A stretch of 10,042 nt of DNA from Leptospiraceae bacterium (GCA_027485405.1 JAIXRB010000095.1:1-10042), one strand, 5' to 3'. Shown: positions 1 to 6,811, counted from the stretch's first letter. The notes: generated from the letters alone by a model not told the origin. Numbers and translations are program-made.

Positions 1-865
1 ATCGCCCCCGACTGTCTATCGAACTAAATACTCGTTTTGCCGAATAACCATTCATAAAAGCGCAAGGTCCGTAATCGATCGTTTCTCCAGCTATGCTCAT
101 ATTGTCTGTGTTCATGACTCCATGAATGAATCCGACCCGCATCCAATGAGTTAGAAGAGAAACCTGGCGTCTCATTACAAATTCTAAAAAAGCCAGAGCA
201 GGATTTTCCGACTGCAATACTTCGGGAGCATGGCGATTGGCAGTGTAAAGAAAAAGTGCCTCAAGCTCTTTTGCAGTCAATGTATGGTAGGCATATTCAA
301 AAGTTCCCACACGAATATGGCTAGATGCAACGCGAGTTAAAACCGCACCGCCTTGAGGTTCTTCGCGGAGGACTGTTTCACCAGTGCCAACCACAGCCAA
401 GCTGCGGGTAGTGGGGATTTTTAGACCAACCATTGCTTCACTAATAATATACTCCCGAACCATGGAGCTAATGGTTGCTCTTCCGTCCCCATTTCTAGAA
501 AAGCGAGTTCTACCTGAACCCTTCCATTGAAAGTCAAAGCGTTCCCCATTGTTGTTTAGCAATTCCCCGAGGAGAATTGCTCTTCCATCACCTAAGACTG
601 TGAAATGTCCAAATTGATGCCCCGCATAGGCTTGGGCAAATGGTTCGATCCCTCCTGGAAAATTAGAGCCTGAGAATGTAGCGGCAATGGCATCCAGGTT
701 TTGAGTCCATTCGTCCAATCCAAACTGATTGGCAAGTTCTTGATTCCAAAACAAGACTTTTGGAGAAGAGACAGGTGTGGGTTTTGTGTGTGTAAAAAAT
801 GAATCTGGAAGCGAGGTATAGGTTTTTTCAACCTTCGGAAAAGTAGGGTGGGAAACAGAAAGCAT
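1..865 (-). CDS. selO: Protein adenylyltransferase SelO (YdiU family), partial at window edge
   Basis: SelO is a pseudokinase that transfers AMP from ATP to Ser, Thr or Tyr residues of target proteins, linked in other bacteria to redox stress (family knowledge). The 288 visible codons carry the family blocks in order: AYAGHQFGHF (residues 79-88), LGDGRA (91-96), WKGSGRTRFSR (114-124) with the nucleotide-binding lysine K115, MVREYIISEAM with E138, GGAVLTRVASSHIRVGTFE (172-190), and GVMNTDNMSI with N252/D254/N255 followed by IDYGP with D264 (catalytic and metal-binding region). The reading frame runs off the left edge; the family is usually about 480-520 residues, so roughly 40 percent is missing. 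The start at 865 gives an N-terminus in good register with homologues, although no strong Shine-Dalgarno is visible. It is transcribed away from the beta-barrel gene at 929, with 63 bases between them. No inactivating change is seen in the visible part. Confidence 0.95.
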   Translation of the reverse strand, partial: MLSVSHPTFPKVEKTYTSLPDSFFTHTKPTPVSSPKVLFWNQELANQFGLDEWTQNLDAIAATFSGSNFPGGIEPFAQAYAGHQFGHFTVLGDGRAILLGELLNNNGERFDFQWKGSGRTRFSRNGDGRATISSMVREYIISEAMVGLKIPTTRSLAVVGTGETVLREEPQGGAVLTRVASSHIRVGTFEYAYHTLTAKELEALFLYTANRHAPEVLQSENPALAFLEFVMRRQVSLLTHWMRVGFIHGVMNTDNMSIAGETIDYGPCAFMNGYSAKRVFSSIDSRGR

Positions 866-928
866 ATGTCTTAGACAGAAATTAAAAATCTATTGCTCTC
901 TCAAAAATCCTTCGATGATGAAACTGCA

Positions 929-1663
929 ATGGAGTGGAAAAAACGTTTCATCTTTATTTTTCTTTGTTTGAATAGCTCTTCCTTATTTGCAGTAAAAAAC
1001 CTGGAACTCGAAGGAGGGGCACTGTATCCAGCTCGGTTCCAACTCAGTTATTGGAATTCCCCCAATTCAGCAAAAAACTGGGACATCAATCTAATCCCAA
1101 CAGGACGCATCGAATACTTCTCAGATAAATCTCGAAACCTTTCCTATGGAATCTCCGCCGTACCCCTGTACTTTGAAAGAAGGGATGTTCTTCGACAGAA
1201 TCTAGCTATTGGAGGCTCATATTTTTTGCAAGGAGAACCAACCAAGCTATACTATGGATTCCATACTTTAAGAGGGACTGTCAATTATCGGATGGTGGGC
1301 AACGAAAAAAGTTATCTTAGGTTAGGAGGAACTGCGATCGCTCGCTATGCAGAAATTGAAATGCTTGGGATCGGGCGAGGGGGACAAGAAGCATCTCTTG
1401 GGGTTTTTCCAGCAATCAATTGGGAACTACACCTTTCGCCTTCTAGCGGATCTTGGGGATTCTTGTGGAAAGGAGATGCATTGCCTGTTAGTTTAAGGAC
1501 TGGATTCTATGATATGTTTATTGGAGCTCGTTGGGACTTTTCCCAGAATGCCATGGATATTGGCATTCGGGCAATTTGGGGAGGATTCTCGCCAAATCGT
1601 CTTTATGAGCCAAACAATGAAGTGCTATTTATAGGCCCCGTGGTTCGTTTTTTAATTCTATAA
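929..1663 (+). CDS. Predicted exported, outer-membrane beta-barrel-like protein of unknown function
   Basis: I do not recognise this protein. The start is placed at ATG 929 rather than the upstream in-frame TTG 893, because it gives a clean signal peptide: a basic KKR at residues 4-6, then a hydrophobic stretch FIFIFLCLNSSSLFA, with probable cleavage after LFA. The mature part (about 225 residues) is rich in Gly, Tyr, Phe and Trp and reads as a series of amphipathic beta strands, for example NLSYGISAVPLYFERR, KLYYGFHTLRGTVNYRM, SYLRLGGTAIARYAEI, TGFYDMFIGARWDF and DIGIRAIWGGF. It ends in a hydrophobic strand, VLFIGPVVRFLIL. That pattern suits an 8 to 10 strand outer-membrane barrel (inference). 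There is no lipobox cysteine. The ribosome site before 929 is weak. The neighbours, divergent selO and the unknown gene at 1730, do not indicate a role. Confidence 0.72.
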   Translation: MEWKKRFIFIFLCLNSSSLFAVKNLELEGGALYPARFQLSYWNSPNSAKNWDINLIPTGRIEYFSDKSRNLSYGISAVPLYFERRDVLRQNLAIGGSYFLQGEPTKLYYGFHTLRGTVNYRMVGNEKSYLRLGGTAIARYAEIEMLGIGRGGQEASLGVFPAINWELHLSPSSGSWGFLWKGDALPVSLRTGFYDMFIGARWDFSQNAMDIGIRAIWGGFSPNRLYEPNNEVLFIGPVVRFLIL

Positions 1664-1729
1664 ATCAGTCGATCTAGGTTAGAAAAATACTTGTTTTTTT
1701 TGGGGAATTTGTTTAAGAATTAGGAAAAC

Positions 1730-2602
1730 ATGGCCACCGTTCAAATTATCCAAGATCGAACTTTCTGGGAAAACACCACTCCTTTGGAAGCTAAAAAGAT
1801 GTTGGAAGAGCCTTACTTTTCTTATTTGCTTGAAGTAAAAGAAAAGGAATTTGAAGACTTTTTAGTGCCTTACTTTTGGATGTTTCGATCCGAACCAGAT
1901 CTCAAACGGGTTCTAAATCACAGCAATTTCCAAGTCGAGTATGTCCTCCAGTTCCTTTACTTTGGCTATGGAAAATACATTTCTTCTGGAAATACGGAGA
2001 TTGCTCCTTTCTTCACACAAATGAGGTCTATCTTATCTTCCGAGCAATCCTTCCGTCTTTTAACTAAAGTAAATGATCTGGTATATGATCCCACTATGAA
2101 AATCCAACTCCTTGCCAATTTAGATGCAAAGTCTTGGGAAGATCTATTTGCTTACTATGAAGAAGAGGAAGGTGGAGCCATTTCTGTGCTCAGTTTATTT
2201 GAACGAGTCGGAAATGAAGAAATCAGAGAACTGCTGTTTCACAATCCGATTCTAAGCAATTACCTTAGAATGATATTAGCGCTAGAAAGCCTAGAATCCG
2301 ATCGCTATTCTTCCTTTTTCAAAATAGTCCCACCTATTTTAGAATCTCTGGTAATTTGGGAACGATTCTCTAGAGATATGTTGAATGCATTTCCGTTGGA
2401 AGAAGAAAAAAACCTACCCCCTGCTAAACGAAACCAAAATAGACTCTCAATCATCTTACACGAATTATTGAAAATACCCAGGAACGAAACAGTCTTCGTT
2501 TCAAATTACCTTTTAGCAAACCAGGTATTTTTGGATAATTGGGAAAGAAACTTAATCCTTTCCGCTTTGGAAAACTACAGCAATGCAAAAGTCTTTTTCT
2601 AA
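1730..2602 (+). CDS. Conserved-looking cytosolic protein of unknown function
   Basis: A 290-residue protein I cannot assign. It starts at ATG 1730 with a good ribosome site (TAGGA about seven bases upstream). There is no signal peptide, membrane segment, Walker motif, metal-binding cluster or repeat that I can see. The composition is Leu-, Glu- and Phe-rich and reads as mostly alpha-helical, with an acidic patch YYEEEEGG near residues 142-149 and aromatic-rich helices such as YLLEVKEKEFEDFLVPYFWMF near 31-51. It follows the barrel gene by 66 bases on the same strand, so co-transcription is possible, though a run of eight T at 1694-1701 lies between them. Its stop is 17 bases from the stop of the convergent lipoprotein gene. 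An unbroken 290-codon frame, a proper ribosome site and ordinary codon use make it a real gene; its function is open. Confidence 0.82.
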   Translation: MATVQIIQDRTFWENTTPLEAKKMLEEPYFSYLLEVKEKEFEDFLVPYFWMFRSEPDLKRVLNHSNFQVEYVLQFLYFGYGKYISSGNTEIAPFFTQMRSILSSEQSFRLLTKVNDLVYDPTMKIQLLANLDAKSWEDLFAYYEEEEGGAISVLSLFERVGNEEIRELLFHNPILSNYLRMILALESLESDRYSSFFKIVPPILESLVIWERFSRDMLNAFPLEEEKNLPPAKRNQNRLSIILHELLKIPRNETVFVSNYLLANQVFLDNWERNLILSALENYSNAKVFF

Positions 2603-2619
2603 AGAACTTTGCTCAAATT

Positions 2620-3048
2620 TTAATTGTTAGCCCCGCCTTGGATCCAGCAAAAGATTGCCTGGCTCAAAGCTGTGTTTGTGTAAACTGTCATAGAACCACC
2701 ATTTTGAATTGAATAAAGAGTAGAGGAGCTAGGCTGACCTGCCGTAACAAAACCCTTAACCTGATTTACATTTGTCGTGTTAAAGCGAGTCGTTCCATCG
2801 TGACAACCAGATCGTCCACAACTGGAATTGAAACCAGCATCTCGGAGAGTCGAAAACGCAGGGTTTGCTGTACTGCAAGAGACCGAAGTAGTTGTGGCAA
2901 CGGTCGCAGGTCTGCTAGCGAGAGCCGCCAGAAGCTGTGCATCCCTGTCTTGGTTAGAAGCCTTGTTTTCTGAACAGTTAGAAAGAAAAGAGGAAGCAAA
3001 GATGATTATGCTAAAAATTACTGATTTCGTCCAAATTGAATGTTTCAT
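2620..3048 (-). CDS. Small cytochrome-c-like lipoprotein with a CX4CH motif
   Basis: A 142-residue predicted lipoprotein. Residues 1-24 form a signal peptide (K2, K8, then the hydrophobic stretch VIFSIIIFASSFL) ending in the lipobox L22-S-N-C25. Asn before the cysteine is typical of the relaxed spirochaete lipobox, so acylation at C25 and envelope anchoring are expected. A Ser/Thr/Ala-rich linker leads to the domain FNSSCGRSGCHDG (73-85), where C77-X4-C82-H83 resembles the heme-attachment motif of many small envelope cytochromes written SSGCHG. M120 in NGGSM could be the distal heme ligand, and the tail AIFCWIQGGANN (131-142) matches the WI..GA..N ending of that cytochrome class. C58 and C134 are left over and could form a disulfide. 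Covalent heme binding is inferred, since canonical c-type sites are CX2CH. The start at 3048 is preceded by AGAGAG as a ribosome site. The gene converges with the unknown gene ending at 2602 and diverges from rfbA. An electron-transfer or sensing role is possible; no partner is visible. Confidence 0.85.
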   Translation of the reverse strand: MKHSIWTKSVIFSIIIFASSFLSNCSENKASNQDRDAQLLAALASRPATVATTTSVSCSTANPAFSTLRDAGFNSSCGRSGCHDGTTRFNTTNVNQVKGFVTAGQPSSSTLYSIQNGGSMTVYTNTALSQAIFCWIQGGANN

Positions 3049-3086
3049 GAAAATTCTCTCTAAATCAAAAGATTCAGTCTCCTGAA

Positions 3087-3101
3087 AGAATTGTCAATTC
3101 T
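3087..3101. promoter_or_regulatory. Perfect 7-1-7 inverted repeat upstream of the cytochrome-like lipoprotein gene
   Basis: AGAATTG, one base, then CAATTCT forms a perfect 15-base dyad in the 140-base divergent region. Read on the minus strand it contains TTGACA (3097-3092), a perfect -35 hexamer pointing toward the lipoprotein gene 44 bases away. The matching -10 region is poor (AATCTT at 17-base spacing). An operator overlapping a promoter would fit, but both roles are inferred. Confidence 0.35.
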
Positions 3102-3128
3102 AGAAATCAAAGGCATTTTCAAACTTCC

Positions 3129-3156
3129 TTGACCGAAGGTTCTTTCTCCCTAAAGT
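3129..3156 (+). promoter_or_regulatory. Candidate promoter for the rfb gene cluster
   Basis: TTGACC (3129-3134) and TAAAGT (3151-3156), separated by 16 bases, are a five-of-six and a four-of-six match to the housekeeping promoter hexamers. They would start a transcript some 25 bases before rfbA. This is the best candidate in the divergent region on the plus strand; activity is inferred only. TACAAT at 3165-3170 is an alternative -10 but lacks a partner at the right spacing. Confidence 0.35.
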
Positions 3157-3188
3157 GTTTAGAATACAATGGTTAAGGGGACATCCAA

Positions 3189-4079
3189 ATGAAGGGAATC
3201 ATACTAGCAGGGGGCTCTGGAACACGGCTCTACCCCATTACTAGAGGAGTGGTCAAGCAACTACTTCCTGTTTATGATAAACCAATGATCTACTATCCCC
3301 TCTCTGTCTTGATGCTTGCCGGAATTCGAGAAATCCTGATCATTTCGACTCCGCAGGATACGGACCGATTTGCCGATATTTTCGGGGATGGCTCTGACTT
3401 AGGTCTTAAGATTTCATACAAGATTCAACCTTCTCCAGACGGGCTCGCCCAGGCCTTTATCCTTGGAGAAGAATTTTTACAAGGCGAGGACGCCTGCCTT
3501 GTCTTAGGAGATAATATCTTCTATGGACACGGATTGACAAATGTACTCCGAGAAGCAGTCCAGAAAGTCAAGAGCCAACGAAAGTCAGTTGTCTTTGGAT
3601 ATTTTGTAAATGACCCAGAAAGATATGGTGTTGTAGAATTCGACTCCAAAGGCAAAGCACTTTCCATTGAAGAAAAACCAGAAAATCCGAAAAGCAACTA
3701 TGCCGTAGTAGGTTTGTATTTTTATACTTCGGATGTAGTGCAAGTGGCAAAGTCCATAAAGCCCTCGGCTCGTGGGGAATTGGAAATCACAACAGTAAAC
3801 CAAGTGTATCTGGAAAGAGGAAACTTGGATGTACAATTGTTAGGTAGAGGTTATGCTTGGCTCGATACTGGAACTCACGAGAGTCTTTTAGAAGCCTCGA
3901 ATTTTATAGAAGTAATCGAGAGCAGGCAAGGTTTGAAAGTGGCTTGCCTCGAAGAAATCGCTTACGAAATGAATTACATAGATAAAAACCAACTCTTAAA
4001 GCTAGCGGAACCCTTGAAAAAAAACCAATACGGTCAGTATCTTTTGCAATTGGCAAAACGAAAACCCCAACCTGTGTAA
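3189..4079 (+). CDS. rfbA: Glucose-1-phosphate thymidylyltransferase RfbA/RmlA
   Basis: First enzyme of dTDP-L-rhamnose synthesis: glucose-1-phosphate plus dTTP gives dTDP-glucose and pyrophosphate, in the cytosol. The 296 residues match the usual length of about 290. The nucleotidyltransferase signature GGSGTRLYPIT spans residues 8-18, followed by KQLLPVYDKPMIYYPLS (23-39). GDNIFYG at 107-113 carries the metal and nucleotide-binding D108. EEKP is at 161-164, ARGELEIT at 194-201 and WLDTGT at 224-229 with D226. The start at 3189 has a clear AAGGGG ribosome site eight bases upstream. It is first in the cluster, and its stop lies six bases before the rfbC start, so translation is probably coupled. 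All signature residues are present and the enzyme should be active. Many leptospires have rfbA last in the set; here it is first. Confidence 0.97.
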   Translation: MKGIILAGGSGTRLYPITRGVVKQLLPVYDKPMIYYPLSVLMLAGIREILIISTPQDTDRFADIFGDGSDLGLKISYKIQPSPDGLAQAFILGEEFLQGEDACLVLGDNIFYGHGLTNVLREAVQKVKSQRKSVVFGYFVNDPERYGVVEFDSKGKALSIEEKPENPKSNYAVVGLYFYTSDVVQVAKSIKPSARGELEITTVNQVYLERGNLDVQLLGRGYAWLDTGTHESLLEASNFIEVIESRQGLKVACLEEIAYEMNYIDKNQLLKLAEPLKKNQYGQYLLQLAKRKPQPV

Positions 4080-4085
4080 TTGGCT

Positions 4086-4655
4086 ATGAAGATAACAGAA
4101 ACAGAATTGCCTGGAGTGTTTATTTTAGAGCCCAAGGTCTGGGAAGACCCCCGAGGGTATTTTTTCGAAAGCTACCGCGATGACCTTTTTACCAAGACCA
4201 TCCGAAACGTGCAGTGGGTTCAAGACAATGAATCGCGCTCGGCAAAAGGGGTCTTGCGCGGTCTCCACTACCAAACCCCGCCCTTTGCTCAAAGCAAATT
4301 GGTTCGCGTGATTGAAGGTTCCGTCTTAGATGTGGTAGTGGATATCCGAAAAGGATCTCCACATTTTGGAAAGCACCTCACAGTAGAACTAAACCAATCT
4401 AACAAAAAACAAATCTTTGTCCCCCGTGGCTTTGCCCATGGCTTCTTGGTTCTGAGCGAAACAGCCGTATTCTGCTACAAAGTGGACAATTACTATTCAA
4501 AAGAGTGCGATAGATCTATCCAATGGAATGATCCCGCCATAGGAGTGGATTGGAGATTACCTGCGTCAGAATTACAGCTATCCGCCAAAGACATGTCTGC
4601 CAAGCCGCTAGCCGAAGCCGATCTCTTTTTCTATGGAGTAGAATTGTATGCCTAA
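4086..4655 (+). CDS. rfbC: dTDP-4-dehydrorhamnose 3,5-epimerase RfbC/RmlC
   Basis: Third step of the pathway: it epimerises dTDP-4-keto-6-deoxyglucose at C3 and C5 to dTDP-4-keto-rhamnose. The protein is 189 residues, normal for this cupin family. It opens with MKITETELPGVFILEPKVW, then DPRGYFFESY (21-30), then GVLRGLHYQ (55-63) with the catalytic base H61. The cupin strands KLVRVIEGSVLDVVVDIRKG and FVPRGFAHGFLVLSE follow, then the substrate-pocket CYKVDNYY. The start is set at ATG 4086 rather than TTG 4080, since the family begins MKxxExxLPG and TTG 4080 would abut the rfbA stop. No strong ribosome site is visible, so coupling to rfbA is likely. Its end overlaps rfbD by eight bases. Confidence 0.96.
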   Translation: MKITETELPGVFILEPKVWEDPRGYFFESYRDDLFTKTIRNVQWVQDNESRSAKGVLRGLHYQTPPFAQSKLVRVIEGSVLDVVVDIRKGSPHFGKHLTVELNQSNKKQIFVPRGFAHGFLVLSETAVFCYKVDNYYSKECDRSIQWNDPAIGVDWRLPASELQLSAKDMSAKPLAEADLFFYGVELYA

Positions 4656-5505
4656 GATCCTCGTAACAGGCAAAACAGGTCAATTAGGGTCTGAGTTGCG
4701 TTGGTGGACCCAGGAAGGGAATTTACTTTTTCCCGAAAGTGATTTTCTCTTTGTGGGCCGGGAAGAATTGCCTCTCCTGTTGGGGAATCAGTTGGAAGAA
4801 TGGATAGAAACAAACAAAATTACTCATATTATTCATGCCGCCGCCTATACAGCCGTAGACAAAGCAGAGTCCGAGAGAGACCAAGCTTTTCTGTTAAATG
4901 CCCGCATTCCCCAAGAATTGGCTAAAATTTCAAACAAGCTAAAGATTCGATTGATTCATATTTCCACGGATTTTGTCTTTGATGGGACTTCTAGCACACC
5001 TTATACGGAAGACAGAACTAAGAACCCACTTTCTGTCTATGGATCCTCCAAATCCGAAGGTGAGGATCTAGTCCTAAATGCGTATCCGGATGCCACCATC
5101 CTTCGAACCTCATGGGTCTATTCCAAATTCGGAAACAACTTTGTTAAAACCATTCTTCGCCTAGCAGAACAAAGGGATAAGCTCACTATCATATACGACC
5201 AAATCGGAACTCCCACATGGGCAAGAGACCTTGCTCGTATTTGCCTGCAACTCCTGACAACTCCTGCTCCAGGAATCTACCATTATTCCAATGAAGGGGT
5301 GGCAAGCTGGTACGACTTTGCCCAAGAGATTGTTGAATGGAGTAGGTCCACCTGCGAAGTGCTTCCCATTTTGGCTACCGAGTATCCTTTGCCCGCCAAA
5401 AGACCTAGTTTTTCTGTTTTACACAAGGGTAAAATCAAGTCCGAGCTCGGAATTCGCATCCCTCATTGGAAGCAAAGTCTCCAGAAAATGCTTTCTGACC
5501 TGTAA
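4648..5505 (+). CDS. rfbD: dTDP-4-dehydrorhamnose reductase RfbD/RmlD
   Basis: Last step of the pathway: NAD(P)H-dependent reduction of dTDP-4-keto-L-rhamnose to dTDP-L-rhamnose. A 285-residue short-chain dehydrogenase/reductase. The Rossmann motif GKTGQLG is at residues 8-14, HAAAYTAVDKAE follows the second fold segment, STDFVFDG carries the triad Thr at 107, and VYGSSKSEGE carries Y131 and K135. RTSWVYSKFGNNFVKT and DQIGTPTWARDLA are the usual substrate-side blocks. ATG 4648 has GGAG nine bases upstream and overlaps the rfbC stop, which confirms the operon arrangement. The gene is intact. Its stop is followed within nine bases by the 32-bp repeat array and then by an unrelated ATPase gene, which separates it from rfbB. 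Confidence 0.96.
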   Translation: MPKILVTGKTGQLGSELRWWTQEGNLLFPESDFLFVGREELPLLLGNQLEEWIETNKITHIIHAAAYTAVDKAESERDQAFLLNARIPQELAKISNKLKIRLIHISTDFVFDGTSSTPYTEDRTKNPLSVYGSSKSEGEDLVLNAYPDATILRTSWVYSKFGNNFVKTILRLAEQRDKLTIIYDQIGTPTWARDLARICLQLLTTPAPGIYHYSNEGVASWYDFAQEIVEWSRSTCEVLPILATEYPLPAKRPSFSVLHKGKIKSELGIRIPHWKQSLQKMLSDL

Positions 5506-5513
5506 AACTTTCC

Positions 5514-5609
5514 GACTTTTCTGGTATCAATCCTATTTTGGTCGCGACTATTCCAGGATGAGACCCAGTTTAGTCTTGACTTTTCAGGCATACATCTCAG
5601 TTTAGTCGC
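5514..5609 (+). repeat. Three tandem degenerate copies of a 32-bp unit abutting the ATPase start codon
   Basis: Copies lie at 5514-5545, 5546-5577 and 5578-5609, each exactly 32 bases with no gap, and the third ends at the base before ATG 5610. Eighteen of 32 positions are identical in all three. Each unit starts GACTTTTC or GACTATTC, keeps GG.AT or AGGAT near the middle, and ends TTTTGGTC or TTTAGTC plus two bases. Copies 2 and 3 share CAGTTTAGTC (5566-5575 and 5598-5607). Because units begin GACT and end AGTC, the junctions form dyads: GTCGCGAC at 5541-5548 and AGTCTTGACT at 5572-5581. A 32-bp period is close to three helical turns, so equivalent bases face the same side of the DNA. This fits an array of protein-binding sites (inference), perhaps autoregulatory. 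The unit is not a multiple of three and is not translated. Confidence 0.8.
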
Positions 5610-6749
5610 ATGTTCAACCGGGAAATTGACCTCCGCAGACAAATAGCAGTGGATCTACAATCCAAAGCAGTTTTCCTCATGGGCCCTAGGCAAGTGGGCA
5701 AAACTACCTTTTCCAAATCCATCACTCCTAAATTTACCTATTTCAATTTCGACATTCCCCTAGATCGCCTATCCATCATTCGTAGGGAGTGGCCGAAGGA
5801 CTCACCTCTGCTTATCCTAGATGAAATTCACAAAATGAGAAATTGGAAAAATTTCTTAAAAGGTATCGTGGATAACAAAGAGAAAGAACCACCTCTGTTT
5901 GTTACGGGGAGTGCTCGGATGGATACAATCCGAAAAGTAGGGGACTCCCTAGCTGGACGCTACTTCTTACACCACCTAAATCCGATTTGCCTGAAAGACT
6001 TGCGTGAATTCGATTCTCCCACGCGAAACTTGAAAAGGTTGCTGACCGTTAGTGGATTTCCTGAACCTTTTCTAAAGGACTCTACTTCTTTTTTTAAACG
6101 CTGGCAAAGGACTCATTTAGACATTATCCTAAGGCAAGATCTCCCGGATCTGGAAAATGTTCGTGACATAGCTTCCATAGAAACACTAGTAGAGCTTTTG
6201 CGAGAAAGAGTAGGATCACCCATTTCCTTTGCCTCTCTTTCGCGAGATTTGCAAAAGGATGCCTCTACTATCAAGCGTTGGATGCAAATCCTAGAAAATC
6301 TTTTTATAGTCTTTCGAGTCTCGCCTTACCATCGAAATATAGCTCGCTCAATATTAAAAGAACCTAAATACTATTTTTATAATGTGGCTTTAGTAGAAGA
6401 AGAGGGAGCAAGGCTAGAAAATTTAGTGGCACTTTGTCTTCGAAAAGAACTGGACACCTGTCAGGATTTATACGGAGAAGACTCAAAACTTTATTATCTA
6501 AGAACCAAAGAAGGAAAGGAGATTGATTTTCTCCCGTGTTTCGGAAAAAAACCATTGGCTCTAATTGAAGCTAAAACATCCGATAGCCAAGTCAGCTCAG
6601 CATTCCAAACCTTCGACTCGTATTTTCCAGATACCCCTCGCTACCAATTGGTCAAAGACTTAGAACGAGAAAAAGACAGTATTTGGAATGTAAAGGTCAG
6701 GAATATGGCCGATTGGCTGACTTCGAAACTGGACTTCCAAAGTCACTGA
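5610..6749 (+). CDS. AAA_14/DUF4143-type ATPase inserted in the rhamnose cluster
   Basis: A 379-residue ATP-binding protein of the widespread AAA plus DUF4143 family, whose cellular role is poorly defined. It opens MFNREIDLR as is usual for the family. Walker A is GPRQVGKT at residues 25-32, Walker B is LLILDEIHK at 67-75, the sensor-like VTGSAR is at 98-103 and AGRYFLHHLNP follows. SGFPEP is the usual family block before the C-terminal part. A helix-turn-helix-like stretch (FASLSRDLQKDASTIKRWMQ) precedes the C-terminal domain. That domain shows a PD-(D/E)XK-nuclease-like pattern, KEIDFLP with D306 and ALIEAKTSD with E320 and K322, so nuclease chemistry is possible but unproven. There is no Shine-Dalgarno before 5610; the 32-bp repeats run straight into the start codon. 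It sits between rfbD and rfbB and has no evident link to sugar synthesis, suggesting acquisition. The frame is intact. Confidence 0.93.
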   Translation: MFNREIDLRRQIAVDLQSKAVFLMGPRQVGKTTFSKSITPKFTYFNFDIPLDRLSIIRREWPKDSPLLILDEIHKMRNWKNFLKGIVDNKEKEPPLFVTGSARMDTIRKVGDSLAGRYFLHHLNPICLKDLREFDSPTRNLKRLLTVSGFPEPFLKDSTSFFKRWQRTHLDIILRQDLPDLENVRDIASIETLVELLRERVGSPISFASLSRDLQKDASTIKRWMQILENLFIVFRVSPYHRNIARSILKEPKYYFYNVALVEEEGARLENLVALCLRKELDTCQDLYGEDSKLYYLRTKEGKEIDFLPCFGKKPLALIEAKTSDSQVSSAFQTFDSYFPDTPRYQLVKDLEREKDSIWNVKVRNMADWLTSKLDFQSH

Positions 6750-6784
6750 TTTCTACTTTTCTTTTCTAAGGAGTGCGAGATTCT

Positions 6785-6798
6785 GGAAGGAAACTTCC
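6785..6798 (+). promoter_or_regulatory. Small GAAA-capped hairpin in the rfbB leader
   Basis: GGAAG, loop GAAA, CTTCC forms a perfect five-pair stem capped by a GNRA-type tetraloop, ending 13 bases before ATG 6812. It hides the purine run that could serve as a ribosome site. A second AAGGAG at 6768-6773 lies too far upstream of the ATG and overlaps an in-frame GTG at 6773. A role in setting rfbB translation is inferred; a stem of this size could also be chance. Confidence 0.3.
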
Positions 6799-6811
6799 CT
6801 TACAGTATCTT

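Noticed and set aside
592..831. 79-codon minus-strand frame
   Set aside because: It lies wholly within selO in another frame; the selO frame shows all the family motifs.
1334..1341. GCGATCGC palindrome
   Set aside because: A single copy inside a coding frame; the highly iterated form is a cyanobacterial feature and is not repeated here.
1694..1701. Run of eight T as an intrinsic terminator after the barrel gene
   Set aside because: No GC-rich stem precedes it; the only nearby pairing is a three-base stem.
2828..3085. 85-codon plus-strand frame opposite the lipoprotein
   Set aside because: It is the antisense of the lipoprotein gene, which has a signal peptide, a lipobox and a heme-like motif.
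5291..5605. 104-codon frame overlapping rfbD and the repeat array
   Set aside because: It is out of frame with rfbD, has no family features, and its tail is just the repeat array being read through.
5514..5609. CRISPR array
   Set aside because: The 32-base units are contiguous with no spacers between them and are degenerate; no cas gene is near.
5515..6762. ACTTTTCT on both sides of the ATPase as a target-site duplication
   Set aside because: The eight-mer is T-rich, the left copy belongs to the 32-bp repeat unit, a seven-base version also occurs at 5579-5585, and no transposase or terminal inverted repeats are present.
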